Assembly: GCA_031308135.1 (NCBI GenBank)
Contig: JAHLJT010009419.1
Location: forward strand, 37,317,221 to 37,381,220
From: Acheta domesticus
Lineage: Eukaryota; Arthropoda; Insecta; Orthoptera; Gryllidae
Reading direction: 5' to 3'
Length of the DNA: 64,000 bases
The notes beneath the pieces were generated by a model. The model had not been told where the DNA came from and searched no databases. It saw only the letters and a program-made list of their open reading frames with translations. A program made the position numbers and the translations under genes. Each line of letters starts with the position of its first letter. Positions within the stretch are counted from its first letter, which is position 1. Of the stretch, positions 44,230-55,519 are shown piece by piece.

Positions 44230-44885
44230 TTCATAAACTGTCAAAAACTATCGTCTTTTCTTAGCGTATGATTACTTACACAAAGGATTAGAAAGTTTTT
44301 AAAAAATGATAATTGGTAAATATATTCGAAAGACAAAATATTGTTTTGTTCTACAATAATGTGTACAAATGTATAATAAACACTCAAATAAATGCACAAA
44401 ACTGATGCAGTAAAAAATGCAGGTGAATTAAAGGCGGAAAATGTTTTTTTTTTATTTTTTTCACTGCAGGCCAGCTGTCGAAAAAGATCAGAAAAAAATT
44501 TACAACAATTTGTTTTTTAAGAGAAACGTTTGAGCTTTCTTTCGAGACTGTTCCAGAGTTCTAAGACATAGTACAAATTATTTTTGTTATTTTTTTCAAA
44601 ATTATTTTTGTGTCTGAATTTGGGCCTGAGAAAATATATTTTTTTAGATAGTGTAAATTGTTTTATTTATCATATTTTTCAGTCAAATAAAATTGTGTTA
44701 AGTTGACGAAAAAAATGAAATAAAAATAACGTTTTGGGCTGTAGAAGGGAGTGTGTGGTTGGACGGGGGTTAAGAAATCTTTCAAAAATATTATTTTTAT
44801 GTTAGAATTATTGTGTAACTACTCATATGTCATTTGGTTGAGGGGAACTTTTTACCATATCATCGGGGGTACCCTTTGTGCTGGT
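44230..44885 (-). repeat. Large inverted repeat, right arm
   Basis: Inverse of 41,690-42,345; see the left arm for landmarks (GGTGAATTAAAGGCGG, TGAATTTGGGCCTGAGAAA, GTAACTACTCATATG, GGTTGAGGGGAAC). Confidence 0.8.
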
Positions 44886-45136
44886 CCATGTGAGTGACGT
44901 TTAATCACCTAGGCAGCTGGTAAGCTTCGATCTGGCGGGGCGCCGCCGCTTTCTAAGTTACGGATGGATTCTCTACATCGCGATCCATCTCATCCGGGTA
45001 TTGGTCTAAAGGCGCACTTGTACGACCGCGAATGGTGAGAACAAGGCTGACGTTTAATTGACCACCCTTGGGGCCCGAAAACTCCCTTATAGATAACAAG
45101 CGCAGCGTAGTAATTGCAGGATTCTTCTCCCTACAG

Positions 45137-45937
45137 GCTGCTCTACAATAGCCCGCGAACGGGAACGGCAACGCGAAGGCGAGGACGGCAACGGGAACGC
45201 GAGGGCCGTGCGCTTCACAATAAACGCCAACGGGAAGATGAATAGCGCTATGAACCTGTAGCGGCAAAAACGAGTACTTCAGGAAAGAGTCGCCAAAACC
45301 AAAGCACTCCTAGCTGAGCTACTCTGTTCACTCTTCGCTTTGCCATCTGTCAGTTTTTTGCGTGTGGTAGTATTAATAATGAATACTTTAACGAAAGAAT
45401 ATTAATTTAAAAAAATTCATCAGAATGAAAAAATGCAAAAACTACTAAGAACTTATGGAAAATGCAACTAAAGAAATTTTCATTAATAAACAAAAAAACT
45501 CCAATGTACTTAAACGAAACCAAAAAATTATTTTGTGGGAAATTTTAATTCTATATATTAATATGAAAAGAAAACGAACAATACTGAAATCACTAAAAAG
45601 AACTAAAAACAATTCAACAACGACTAACTAAATCCCTTTCAAACCCTAACCTCGCAAATCCACGCTGTAACCTCAACACCGCTCCAGACCAGTTTCGCGC
45701 GCAGGCCGCGCGCTCGATCACCTGGAAATCTTTGCCTCCATTTGCTGTACTCTCATTGGTCGAGAGGCTTCCCGTTCCCGGGGCGAGATAAATGTTGACC
45801 ATCTTTCGCGTTCCCGTTCCCGTCAAGCTTCGCGTTCCCGTTGTGTTGTGAACGCCTGCCTGAGACGTCCGCCTTTCAACTGTCTTTGCGTTCGCGTTCA
45901 CGTTGCCGTTCCCGTCCACGGGCTATTGTGGAGCGGC
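45137..45937. mobile_element. DNA element with GAACGGGAACG-rich terminal inverted repeats, 0.8 kb
   Basis: The left end GCTGCTCTACAATAGCCC and the inverse of the right end GCCGCTCCACAATAGCCC match over about 37 bp, followed in both arms by GACGGGAACGGCAACG-type units and further GGGAACG repeats. The interior is AT-rich on one side. Minus-strand frames at 44953-45919 are by-products of the repeats. Confidence 0.7.
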
Positions 45938-46149
45938 CTTACGGCGCTGCCAGCACAATTAGGTACTAGGCTTGACATCCGTGACGGTAGTTTTCAGACG
46001 TCCAAGGAGTCATTTTGTGCAAGGAGTCATGAGGGTGGGAGACCAGCTTACCGCCTGACCGTAAGGATGAGGTGGGGACAGGATGGGAAAAGAAATATTG
46101 CCTGCAGTCCATGTCATGTTATTTAAGATACTACTCTGAATTGGAATTG

Positions 46150-46290
46150 TTCGGAGGAAATAATGGAAACGAGAGTCGGTGGTCAGCCTCTAGAATTCTC
46201 CTCCAGGTAACATCATCCAATACTGATTTTCAGCTTGTGTCGAAAATCTCCCATTGTCGGGACTCGAATGTTGAACCTTTTTGCGAACTC
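46150..46290 (-). repeat. SINE fragment (g)
   Basis: Contains AGAATTCTCCTCCAGG and GTCGGGACTCGAA as in the minus-strand heads of the main SINE family; only the head region is present. Confidence 0.5.
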
Positions 46291-46789
46291 GAAACTGCAG
46301 TATACGATGAAGCATTCGTTCCTAACAATCACATTATTGATCAGAAGTCTCTTAAAGGAGTTTAAAATTGATAGATACTATTGATGAACTGGGTTTAATG
46401 TGACATTAAAGACCAGAAACATAACAAAACAGTAAAATATTTAACAAGTTCAAAAATCTGTAATATAATTTTTGGTCATTTTCCGAAACATTTAAATTCC
46501 ATTTTCTTGAGAAAATCATCAAAATTCTTCATTCATAAAATATGTCCTGAATGCTAGTAATAACTGAGATTATATACTCACCATTGTTATGCGCACTTTT
46601 TTCGGCAATATGGTTTGTTTTGCTAACTTGCTTTTCCACAAACTTCCCTTCAGTAAGGGTTTGTTTGGAATATTCACCGACGTATGTTAAGTATTTTGGT
46701 TTGTTCAGATATCACAAAACGCTTTATTTAGTATAAAATAAAATGGAATGTCATTCACGAACTTTTTTTAAATGCTATATTTTTTACAG

Positions 46790-46875
46790 GTCTTCTCTTC
46801 GTATGCATGCATTTCTTTGCTCTGACATCTACTATCATTTTGCCGATTCTGTTGGGTGTCTTTGTTTATCAAAAG
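46790..46875 (+). CDS. SLC17 transporter gene B, exon 7
   Basis: 86 nt, phase 1 to 0, as gene A exon 10617-10702. It opens after TTTTTTACAG and reads LLFVCMHFFALTSTIILPI, then LLGVFVYQK before GTAACG: helix 11. The gene A glycine pair of this helix (YGFMNGIG) is replaced by VCMHFFAL. The exon is too short for simple open-frame detection. Confidence 0.82.
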
Positions 46876-48043
46876 GTAACGTTTCTATTATATTTCCTTT
46901 AAAATTACAAAATAATTAGGTCTTGTTCTCTTTTGTAACCAAACATTTCTGTTCAAAGTAGTGACAAAAATCTATACATAATAAATCTGGTTCAAAGCCC
47001 ACCATTAGGACTTCACCACTTCGTAACAAAAATGATGTAGCCAATTTAAATGTTGAAAATCTCCTTAGTCGAAATCACATGAAAGGGTAGGAGTATCATT
47101 CACTGCCTCTGAAAATATTATTCAATTATGCTTCCAAATTCTCTTCTTTTCTTTTCAAACCAAGGAAAATTATATTCATTGCATTATTACTTTCTTGCGC
47201 TTAAGAAGAAAAAGTTATGTAATGCTGCGCGAAAAAACGGCGAAATTTCCACAGAAAAACATTATAGGCCCTCATAACGAAAAAGTGGATCCAGTTGTTA
47301 CATTTAGAAAAAAATCCTCTGTGGTGTGGTGCAGGCAGAATCCATGTTTTATGGCTCCTTGATACCGAAAAATCGATAGACGGCAAAACGTCTTCCGTCC
47401 GTCTGTCCGTCCGTCTGTCCGTTCGTCTGCTCGTCCGTCTGTCTGACTGTCTGTGAACAACGCTAGCGACTAAATCGTTCAGCCGATTTTCTCCAAAACA
47501 TCCAATAGTCAGTGTTCATCAGATGGTCAGTACTCATCAATGGTTAGTGGATCATCAGATGGTCAGTGTTCTCACTAATTATTGGACGACAAATCTGCAA
47601 TTCACAAGAAGCAGAGGGAGGGGGAAAGTTAACCAATTCATGGTTAAGGCTTAGTGGTCACAGAAGCACAGTAGCATGACATTGTTTCGTGAGAAATATG
47701 ATTTCAGTATCCCTGCAAACTCGTCTTTGAAATGTTCCTTTCCAAAGTATAAATATATTAAAATGTAATGAAATATTTAAGAAATATGTAGTGATACGTA
47801 AAATATGTAAAATAAGAATGTCTCTAATTCTTTCAGAATGTCTGGTAAATTCTGAAAAGTATTATTGAATGCAACTAACTTGTTCCCATGAAAATTTGTA
47901 TTTACATGGAAATCCGTTCCCTAATCACAAGGGACGTAACAGTCAGCCCCGCATCTTGGAGAATCCTTACGGCTTGCCATAGCCGAGCACCTAAATTGCG
48001 ACGCTGGGTATTCTGTGCAGTTGTCTCCCATTTCTTGTTTCAG
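46876..48043 (+). other. Gene B last intron, with a family X copy and short repeats
   Basis: Holds the repeat listed at 47,195-47,510 and, at 47,505-47,575, an imperfect tandem repeat of TCATCAGATGGTCAGTG. No gene seen. Confidence 0.6.
47195..47510 (+). repeat. Interspersed repeat family X, with a CCGTCTGT microsatellite
   Basis: GAAAAAGTTATGTAATGC, CCTCATAACGAAAAAGTGG, AGACGGCAAAACGTC and GTGAACAACGCTAGCGACTAA follow the order of the copy at 35,680. The CCGTCTGT unit is expanded at 47,395-47,455. Confidence 0.7.
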
Positions 48044-48256
48044 GAGTTGGGATGGATTTCCGCGTTCTACATGACAGCCGCCGTCTACATCATTTCCGGT
48101 TTCATCTTTCTCATCTTCGGATCTGGAGACGTCCAACCGTGGAACTTCCCGCACTTATTCATGATGGCGCACACCTCCCTCGACGCCGACTTGAAGCGCT
48201 CCGTTCATATGCAGAAATTCGCGGGCAGAGGCAAGGTGAGCGCTCGCACCGGGTGA
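48044..48256 (+). CDS. SLC17 transporter gene B, last coding exon and stop
   Basis: Opens after TTTCTTGTTTCAG in phase 0. It reads ELGWISAFYMTAAVYIISG, then FIFLIFGSGDVQPWN, the family's helix 12 and GSGxxQxWN signature, then a tail of about 40 residues (FPHLFMMAHTSLDADLKRSV and on) to TGA at 48,254-48,256. A donor-like AAG followed by GTGAGC at 48,236 could join to a small exon at 50,836 instead, changing only the last residues. An AATAAA lies at 48,920-48,925. Confidence 0.87.
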   Translation, partial: ELGWISAFYMTAAVYIISGFIFLIFGSGDVQPWNFPHLFMMAHTSLDADLKRSVHMQKFAGRGKVSARTG

Positions 48257-49295
48257 CAGTAACAAATGCCCCGTGCGTTCGTATTGTTGTCGGCACCACG
48301 AACCTTGGTTCGACGCAAGTGAAGCGTGGCGGGAACAACTTTCAAATTTAGTAGGTGCACCTCCGCGTACGCTGATATTTGTCTATTTTCTGGGCATTTC
48401 TCTTCCCTGTTGGGTTGAGAGAACCACTGATTAGACGGGTCATATACTTTCTAATCGTCTTTTCACGTAAACAACCCCTTCTCCATTTGAGGCTGGTTCA
48501 TGATCACGAGCCCCTGTTTATCTAGTGTACTTGTCACTTGTGTGAAGCAAAACCCACCGCCTGAGACTTACCCTGAATTATTATAGATTATGGGCGAGAA
48601 TTAGATCGCTTTAAGTGCCAGAAGGTAAGCCCGTACAGTGAGCCCTGATAACTATGTCGGAAGAAGGGAAAGATTTTTTTTGAGAATAGCGTCTACTGAG
48701 TGACATGCAAATATGTCTCAAACGCCTGCTCCATCGTATGTTCCAAAGCCACTCAAATGGTCCAGGAACGAAGGTGAGTATAAGAACGGTAATGCATTGC
48801 GGGTGGAAAAGTCTAACATGCCTCAACACAGAAGTGCACAACCATACTACCTATACATCCTACGCGAGTCTCGAACCTGCGGATCCTGAAATCGAACTCT
48901 TTACTTTATTCGTTCCTTAAATAAATATTAAATAATAATCTTAAATACTGTGGTTTGCTGTAAAATTGTTCTTTAACCACGTTCAGAAGGATTGGATTTG
49001 AAGAAACGCCAGGCAAAGCCGGGTATTTTGCTTGTCATACAAAAGGAATAAATTCCATGCATAGTTTTTTTTTTTTTAATTCTGGCCCTCAAGAAAATGT
49101 GCGCAGATAAATTTCTTTCCCCACACGTCATATACAGTTTTTACTGTTTTTTTGACAAATAAATATAAATATATAAAGTGTATCTTGCAACCATCCGCCC
49201 CACTCCTCGACGCCTAGCTCTGCTCTGCCCCGCCCTGCCCCATCTCATCCACCCAACGACATCTTGTCTCTTTTCTCCTCGCCCGGTTCCTCCAC
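48257..49295. other. Gene B 3' flank
   Basis: No gene seen. It includes a possible polyadenylation signal at 48,920 and, at 49,085-49,170, the second copy of the retroposon-like fragment described at 14,085. Confidence 0.5.
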
Positions 49296-50166
49296 GCCTT
49301 GCCTTGCCTTGCCTTGCCTTGCCTTGCCTTGCCTTGCCTTGCCTTGCCTTGCCTTGCCCTGCCTTGCCCTGCCCTGCCCTGCCCTGCCCTGCCTTGCCTT
49401 GCCTTGCCCTGCCTTGCCCTGCCCTGCCCTGCCCTGCCCTGCCCTGCCCTGCCCTGCCTTGCCTTGCCTTGCCTTGCCTTGCCTTGCCTTGCCTTGCCTT
49501 GCCTTGCCTTGCCTTGCCTTGCCTTGCCTTGCCTTGCCTTGCCTTGCCTTGCCTTGCCTTGCCTTGCCTTGCCTTGCCTTGCCTTGCCTTGCCTTGCCTT
49601 GCCTTGCCTTGCCTTGCCTTGCCTTGCCTTGCCTTGCCTTGCCTTGCCTTGCCTTGCCTTGCCTTGCCTTGCCTTGCCTTGCCTTGCCTTGCCTTGCCTT
49701 GCCTTGCCTTGCCTTGCCTTGCCTTGCCTTGCCTTGCCTTGCCTTGCCTTGCCTTGCCTTGCCTTGCCTTGCCTTGCCTTGCCTTGCCTTGCCTTGCCTT
49801 GCCTTGCCTTGCCTTGCCTTGCCTTGCCTTGCCTTGCCTTGCCTTGCCTTGCCTTGCCTTGCCTTGCCTTGCCTTGCCTTGCCTTGCCTTGCCTTGCCTT
49901 GCCTTGCCTTGCCTTGCCTTGCCTTGCCTTGCCTTGCCTTGCCTTGCCTTGCCTTGCCTTGCCTTGCCTTGCCTTGCCTTGCCTTGCCTTGCCTTGCCTT
50001 GCCTTGCCTTGCCTTGCCTTGCCTTGCCTTGCCTTGCCTTGCCTTGCCTTGCCTTGCCTTGCCTTGCCTTGCCTTGCCTTGCCTTGCCTTGCCTTGCCTT
50101 GCCTTGCCTTGCCTTGCCTTGCCTTGCCTTGCCTTGCCTTGCCTTGCCTTGCCTTGCCTTGCCTTG
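49296..50166. repeat. (GCCTT)n pentanucleotide array, about 870 bp
   Basis: Some 174 head-to-tail units. The first 160 bases mix in GCCCT variants; the rest is essentially uniform. It makes long spurious open frames on both strands because 5 and 3 are coprime and no phase contains a stop. Confidence 0.98.
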
Positions 50167-50459
50167 CCGCCCCGCTCTGCCGCCCCGCTGCCTTGCCCCG
50201 CTCTGCCGCCCTCCACCCCCTCCACGCCCTCCGCCCCCTCCACGCCCTCCGCCTCCTCCACGCCCTCCATTCTCGCCGCCCCCTCCGCCTCTTCCTTACC
50301 CTCCGCCCTCTCCACCCCTCGGCCCCCCGCGCCCTACCGCTCCCTTCCGCCCCCTCCACCCCCTCCGTCCCCCCCGCCACCCCTGCCTCTTCCTCACCCT
50401 CCGCCTAATCCGCCCCCTCCCGCCCCCTTACGCCCCCTCCACCCCCTCCGCCCCCTCCG

Positions 50460-50757
50460 CCCCTCCGCCCCCTCCGCCTCCTCCGCCCCCTCCATCCCCA
50501 CCGCCCCTCCGCCCCCACCGCCCCCTCCGCCCCCTCCGCCCCCTCCGCCCCCTCCGCCCCCTCCGCCCCCTCCGCCCCCTCCGCCCCCTCCGCCCCCTCC
50601 GCCCCCTCCGCCCCCTCCGCCCCCTCCGCCCCCTCCGCCCCCTCCGCCCCCTCCGCCCCCTCCGCCCCCTCCGCCCCCTCCGCCCCCTCCGCCCCCTCCG
50701 CCCCCTCCGCCCCCTCCGCCCCCTCCGCCCCCTCCGCCCCCTCCGCCCCCTCCGCCC
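50460..50757. repeat. CCGCCCCCT nonanucleotide array
   Basis: About 27 clean units at the right end, grading into C-rich imperfect DNA to the left (50,167-50,460). The minus strand, GGAGGGGGC repeated, has dense G runs and should be able to form G-quadruplexes. Proline-rich frames here are spurious. Confidence 0.95.
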
Positions 50758-51014
50758 CTGCGCCTCCTCTGGTAATGAAACTGTCACGTATCACGAACGT
50801 GTATGAGCGTCTAATTCAGAGCACTGTGTTCGCAGGGGCGGCCCTCGGGGCGGCTGCGGGCTTTCCGCCGCTCGTTCACACCGCGTCCCGACGCCTAGAA
50901 GACTTCGACAGCATCTCCTCCATCACTGAGTTTCACTCACAAAAAAAACTGTATTCAAAAACAAACGTTTCTTTTTCACAGCCCGTCTACAGTTTATTAC
51001 TACTACTACTACTA

Positions 51015-51072
<58 letters not shown>

Positions 51073-52525
51073 AACTATTATTATTATTTATGCAAATATC
51101 GGCCATCTCGGACCTACCCCCAAGTTATTCTCCGAGGACCAATCTTATTTATCCCGGAGATATTAACGTGTCTTTACTCGCAATGAAGAACAGCCTTTTC
51201 GGTTGTTCCTCACAGGGAGTAATGCAATCACTTGTGTGGGAATCCATAACCTAGTGCAGAGATTACTGCCGAAATATGTTAAATGAAAATTGTTCTAATT
51301 CTTTCGGAATGTCTTGGAAACTCTATGGAATATTATTTAATGCATGCGTCCTGTTCTTGTAAAAATATGTAGTAATTACATGAATACTCGTTCCCTACTT
51401 GTGATCAAATGAATGGGCAATTAATAGCCTTCTGGGGAAATGTCGGTGAAACATCTTTTCTCAAAACAAATGATAAATGGGAAAATAATTTATCTTTCTC
51501 GCCCCTTAGTCTTAACGTCAATTTAATAGGAAGTGTGAAGAATACCCTCATTTTTCTTGCGCTATTATTGTCGTGTTGAAGAGGAAAAAAGTGAGGAATG
51601 CACTCAAGCCTCAAGAAATAAGAATTTTGGAGTAATATAGATTATACGTCGATGAACTACTTCGAAGTGTCCGTAAATACATCGTTATCGATAATGAAAA
51701 GACCGAAAATACACGCAACACTCCAACATTATCCGGAAGGACGCATAAAATAAAAATGTATATCAAAGGTCAGTGTAACATGAAAGACCTCTGCTAGGTC
51801 CTTTCTCGTACTACGTTATTCTTACAGCTTCATATATCACAGCCTTGAGAGGCAAGCAAGATTAATTAAAATACCCAACTTTCAAATACGTTTTTACATG
51901 TCTTGAACAATTATTTTCGATTCATTAAAATCATTGTTCTACGGAAGTGTTTTACGATATTTCTCGATTTTCTTAGGGCAATGTACTGACAGTTGGTACT
52001 GCTTATTCATGGCTGTTCTGTGCAGAATATAATACTTCTCAGTGGTGGTATATCTAGAAAGTTGGTACTTGTTTTGTGCGATGTTGTGATCACTTGTGTT
52101 AAAGTTTTTGAGTTTGTGCCCAATTTAGTTTCTGCTATTGTCTCGTAGTTTTACAACATTAAAATTCATTATATTTTATACTCAGTGGAAATTCAATGAT
52201 AAAGGCTGTGTAATGGAAGAATCACTTATTTTATTGTGGAACTGTCGAAGAAAGGACATAATTCTGTTCAATTATACAAATTCCTGGCATACCAAGGGTT
52301 TCGACACGCTTTGAGTGTAAAATATGTGCTGCAATACAGTTCCAAACCAACAGGCAATGTTGTTTTGTCGATTTCACACCCAATGCAGCATTTCTCCGTA
52401 CTTCACATGTCATCTACAAACTTTATAACCTGCTCAAGACAGCGCCGTATTTATTTACGAGAATTGACTGTGAAAGATGCCGAGATAATGACACATATTA
52501 ACGAAGTACAACAGCCACGAACAAT
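50758..52525. other. Region upstream of the XKR gene; possible extra exon and XKR 5' UTR
   Basis: A GC-rich patch with an acceptor-like CGCAG at 50,831-50,835 could be an alternative last exon of gene B (50,836-50,898 in the matching phase). A (CTA)n tract lies at 50,998-51,072. The final 500 bases are AT-rich and probably include the XKR promoter and 5' UTR; a 33-codon upstream ATG frame lies at 52,213-52,314. Confidence 0.4.
50998..51072. repeat. (CTA)n microsatellite
   Basis: About 25 trinucleotide units with one interruption (CCA) near the start. Confidence 0.95.
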
Positions 52526-53392
52526 ATGGCCAATCACGAATTTTTACCACTCTGTGATGTTTTATTTAATATAATATCATTAGCTTCTTATTTTTGTGAT
52601 GTTGTTTTTGATGTTGTGATGGGGTATGCACTATTTGAACGTGGGAGACACGTTTGGTTTGCGGTCTCCTTGACGTTTGTTGCTACATCTTTGGTCATCA
52701 GTCAGTTTATATCATTGAAATGGTATATACGATCACGAGAAACCCAGAAACAGTTGCGAGAGAAATCAAAAAATGAAAATGAAGGATCCCCTCAGTCCAA
52801 GAAAAATAGTGAAAAATGTGTGCAGTGGCTAATAGTTCTATTGCATGTCTCCCAGTGTGGAGTGCTATGGAGGTACTTCAAACTTTTTATTCCAGTTGAT
52901 TTAAGATATGTCAAACATGAAGTGAGAGACTTGTGTATGCTTCGATTGTTCCATGCTTTCTGTGAAGCAGCTCCAATGCTTCTAGTCCAGTTATATCTGT
53001 TGTGGCAAGAGACTTCACCAAAGGAATTTAGTGATTTAAATATTGTTTCCACAGTGTTGTCATTGTTTAGTGTATGTTGGGCTCTTGCTTCTTTTAGCAA
53101 AAATGTGAGACTTCAGAATGTACATAGACTTGTCCTTACATGGTTAGGTGTAATTTTTCAATTTCTGTGGAGGTTAGGCACAGTGTCATCCCGAGTCACA
53201 GCTTTAACAGTATATGCTACTTTATATGGACACTGGGTCTTTCTGGTCATTGGATTGCATTGGATATCAATGTTTCTTTGGCTTATATCACCCAAAAATG
53301 TTTTTCATGGTGAAAGAATATCAAGGCAGAGAAAAGCAGCATTTTCAGCTCTTATTGCCATAATTTATGTATTCTCTTACATCAATCTTCAA
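52526..53392 (+). CDS. XK-related protein (XKR), coding exon 1
   Basis: XKR proteins are multi-pass plasma-membrane proteins; vertebrate Xkr8 and Xkr4 and worm CED-8 promote phosphatidylserine exposure. The gene assembles from seven exons into 788 codons, all phases agreeing. This exon gives residues 1-289: LCDVLFNIISLASYFCDVV (helix 1), then ERGRHVWFAVSLTF and VISQFISLKWYIR (helix 2), a polar loop (to about 90), LLHVSQCGVLWRYFKLF, then MLRLFHAFCEAAPMLLVQL, the conserved family core, and at least four more helices up to FSALIAIIYVFSYINLQ. The ATG at 52,526 gives the usual short N-terminus. The donor is CAA then GTAAGT, phase 0. A frame at 52236-52574 overlaps in another phase and is spurious. 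Confidence 0.93.
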
Positions 53393-53472
53393 GTAAGTCT
53401 GTGAAGTATATCTTTATAGATATTTTATTATAGTGGTATAGTTTTAGTATTAATTTATGTTTTCGTTTTTAG

Positions 53473-53672
53473 GAAGTGAACCCTCGCCAAAAAATGGTGA
53501 CATTTTATGTAGTTATGTTCTTGGAAAATGCTCTTCTAGTGTCAGCTTGGCTTGTGGGTATTTGGGATGATGCACCATGGTATCGAAATGCAGTACCTGT
53601 TGTTGTATTTGTTTCATTTGCAATTGGTATAAGTTTCATGATACTATATTATCGATATTTTCATGTTCGAAG
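53473..53672 (+). CDS. XKR gene, coding exon 2
   Basis: Opens after CGTTTTTAG in phase 0 and closes in phase 2 before GTATGT. It reads VNPRQKMVTFYVVMFLENAL, then LVSAWLVGIWDD and VVVFVSFAIGISFMILYYRY, the last membrane helices of the XKR domain, including the ENxxL..W motif of the family, and ends FHVRR where the cytoplasmic tail begins. Confidence 0.92.
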
Positions 53673-55519
53673 GTATGTATACGAAAATTGTTTGTATTAT
53701 AGTTTTATTAGAAGTTGTAGGCTTTAGATGGACAATTACACAGTCTTGTGCACTGAATTTCATGAATGGAGTGTAACGAAGGGTAAACATTCAAGGGTTT
53801 AATGTTGAGATTAAGGCCACAAGTAGAATTGTCATCAATTTCTCTTTGTTTTCATTTTTGTATGTCCTGAATTTACTGACAATTTTCATTTGCATATTTT
53901 AATTATATTTCATTTATAACCCATTGTACTATCATTACTTACATACATTAATTACATACATTTTCACACGTTTATCATTCACTAAATTTATTATACAAAA
54001 TACAAAATTAATTTACGATTGACCTATATCTATTTTGAGCCAGCTTTTTTCTTCTGAAAAAAATATTAAAATTATTATTATTGCTGACATATTTAAAAAC
54101 TACTTGTATGCCCTTGCAATGTGGTTTAGTGAAGAATTTTGAGATCAAATTAAGCTGAACTAAGAACAATAAAGTTGTTTTCAGGTAAAAAAGACTGTTA
54201 TAAAGAATAAACATATCAAGTGTGCTTGGGCAAATATTTTTGTATTTGACATTTCTTAGCTATTAAACTCCTTAATGATTAATTTAGAACTTGTATCTTA
54301 ACACGCCATTCTTGAATAATGGTAAAATAATTTCACGGGTTGAGATAATTTTCAAAACATCCTTTCCTTCACATATCATTATTCTCAGTGCTTTCTCTTT
54401 ACAATCTGTGACCTGTAGGTGAACAAAGGACTTTAAAAGGGAGTTGAAACCCAAAATATGATCTACTCTACTTTCGTTAGCTGATATCAACTATTTTTTA
54501 GACACATATTCTGATGTAATTTGATTTTTGGTTGAAAGAGAACTATATTTCTGTAACACAGAGTAAAAGTTCTTAAGTCATAAATCTTAGTTTGGAGGAA
54601 ACAAGGGTTCATTTTGTTCATTCAGCCATTTTTAATAAATGCTGACTTGAAAAATATTTGTGGTCTGAAGGTTTTATTTTATGTATTTGCCTTTAAATAC
54701 AAAGTATATTAAACATGTAGCTTATGAGAACAAAATGTACCCAAGTTCTAATAAAAATGTGACTGAATACATTAATACACGTTTACATGAAAAGTTTTTG
54801 AATTAGGTTATTTCAAACCTGCATGGGAACTTGTAACCTCAGTATTATGGGAACAATTTGGTGATTTCTGAGACATGACATTAGATACTAATAACATTTT
54901 TTTTTAATTTTCTTCTTCTCTTCCTTCTTAAATTAACTGTAAGTTGCTGCAGGCTACCTAAAACTTTGTAAAACGTGCTCCTTCACGAAACTGTACAGAA
55001 AATGATTGATATTACAGAACAGATTTACATATTGCAGAACAGATTATTACAGATCACAAAACATCTCAACAAGATGTAACATTACAACAATCCCAACATC
55101 CCAACAAAATGTAATATCAGTACTTAAGTCAGAGGGCAGTATTGCCATCCGCAAAAAACTTTTATTTGAGGCCGTGTAAAATTTGCTAAATTTTGCAAGG
55201 AATATTTACCTCTCTTGATAAGGAGGCAGTATTCGTCTTCAATCATTTTACTAGAAGAAAATGTAGGATTTAACTCATAGTTACTTCAATCAATTTGGCC
55301 AAAACTTGACTTTTACCCTGCAACCACAGATTTCATGATTAACAGTGTATCAAAAAGTCTGTTTTTTAATAGTTGTTGAATTGTTTAATATGTCTTGATG
55401 TAAAATATGATATAATTAAAATTCGAAATATCTTGAATAATTTATGACTTGTCTTAATCTTTCTTGCAGTTTGTTTTTATTGTATTGTGATTAAACCATT
55501 TCTCTTGTTTTCTTTAAAG
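53673..55519 (+). other. XKR intron 2
   Basis: AT-rich, 1.85 kb, no gene or definable repeat. It ends TTTTCTTTAAAG. Confidence 0.65.

Noticed and set aside
44953..46126. Minus- and plus-strand frames of about 100 codons
   Set aside because: They follow the GGGAACG repeats of the DNA element and change phase with them.
49178..50806. Open frames of 350-540 codons on both strands over the repeat arrays
   Set aside because: They are produced by the stop-free GCCTT and CCGCCCCCT repeats; composition is purely repetitive in all frames.
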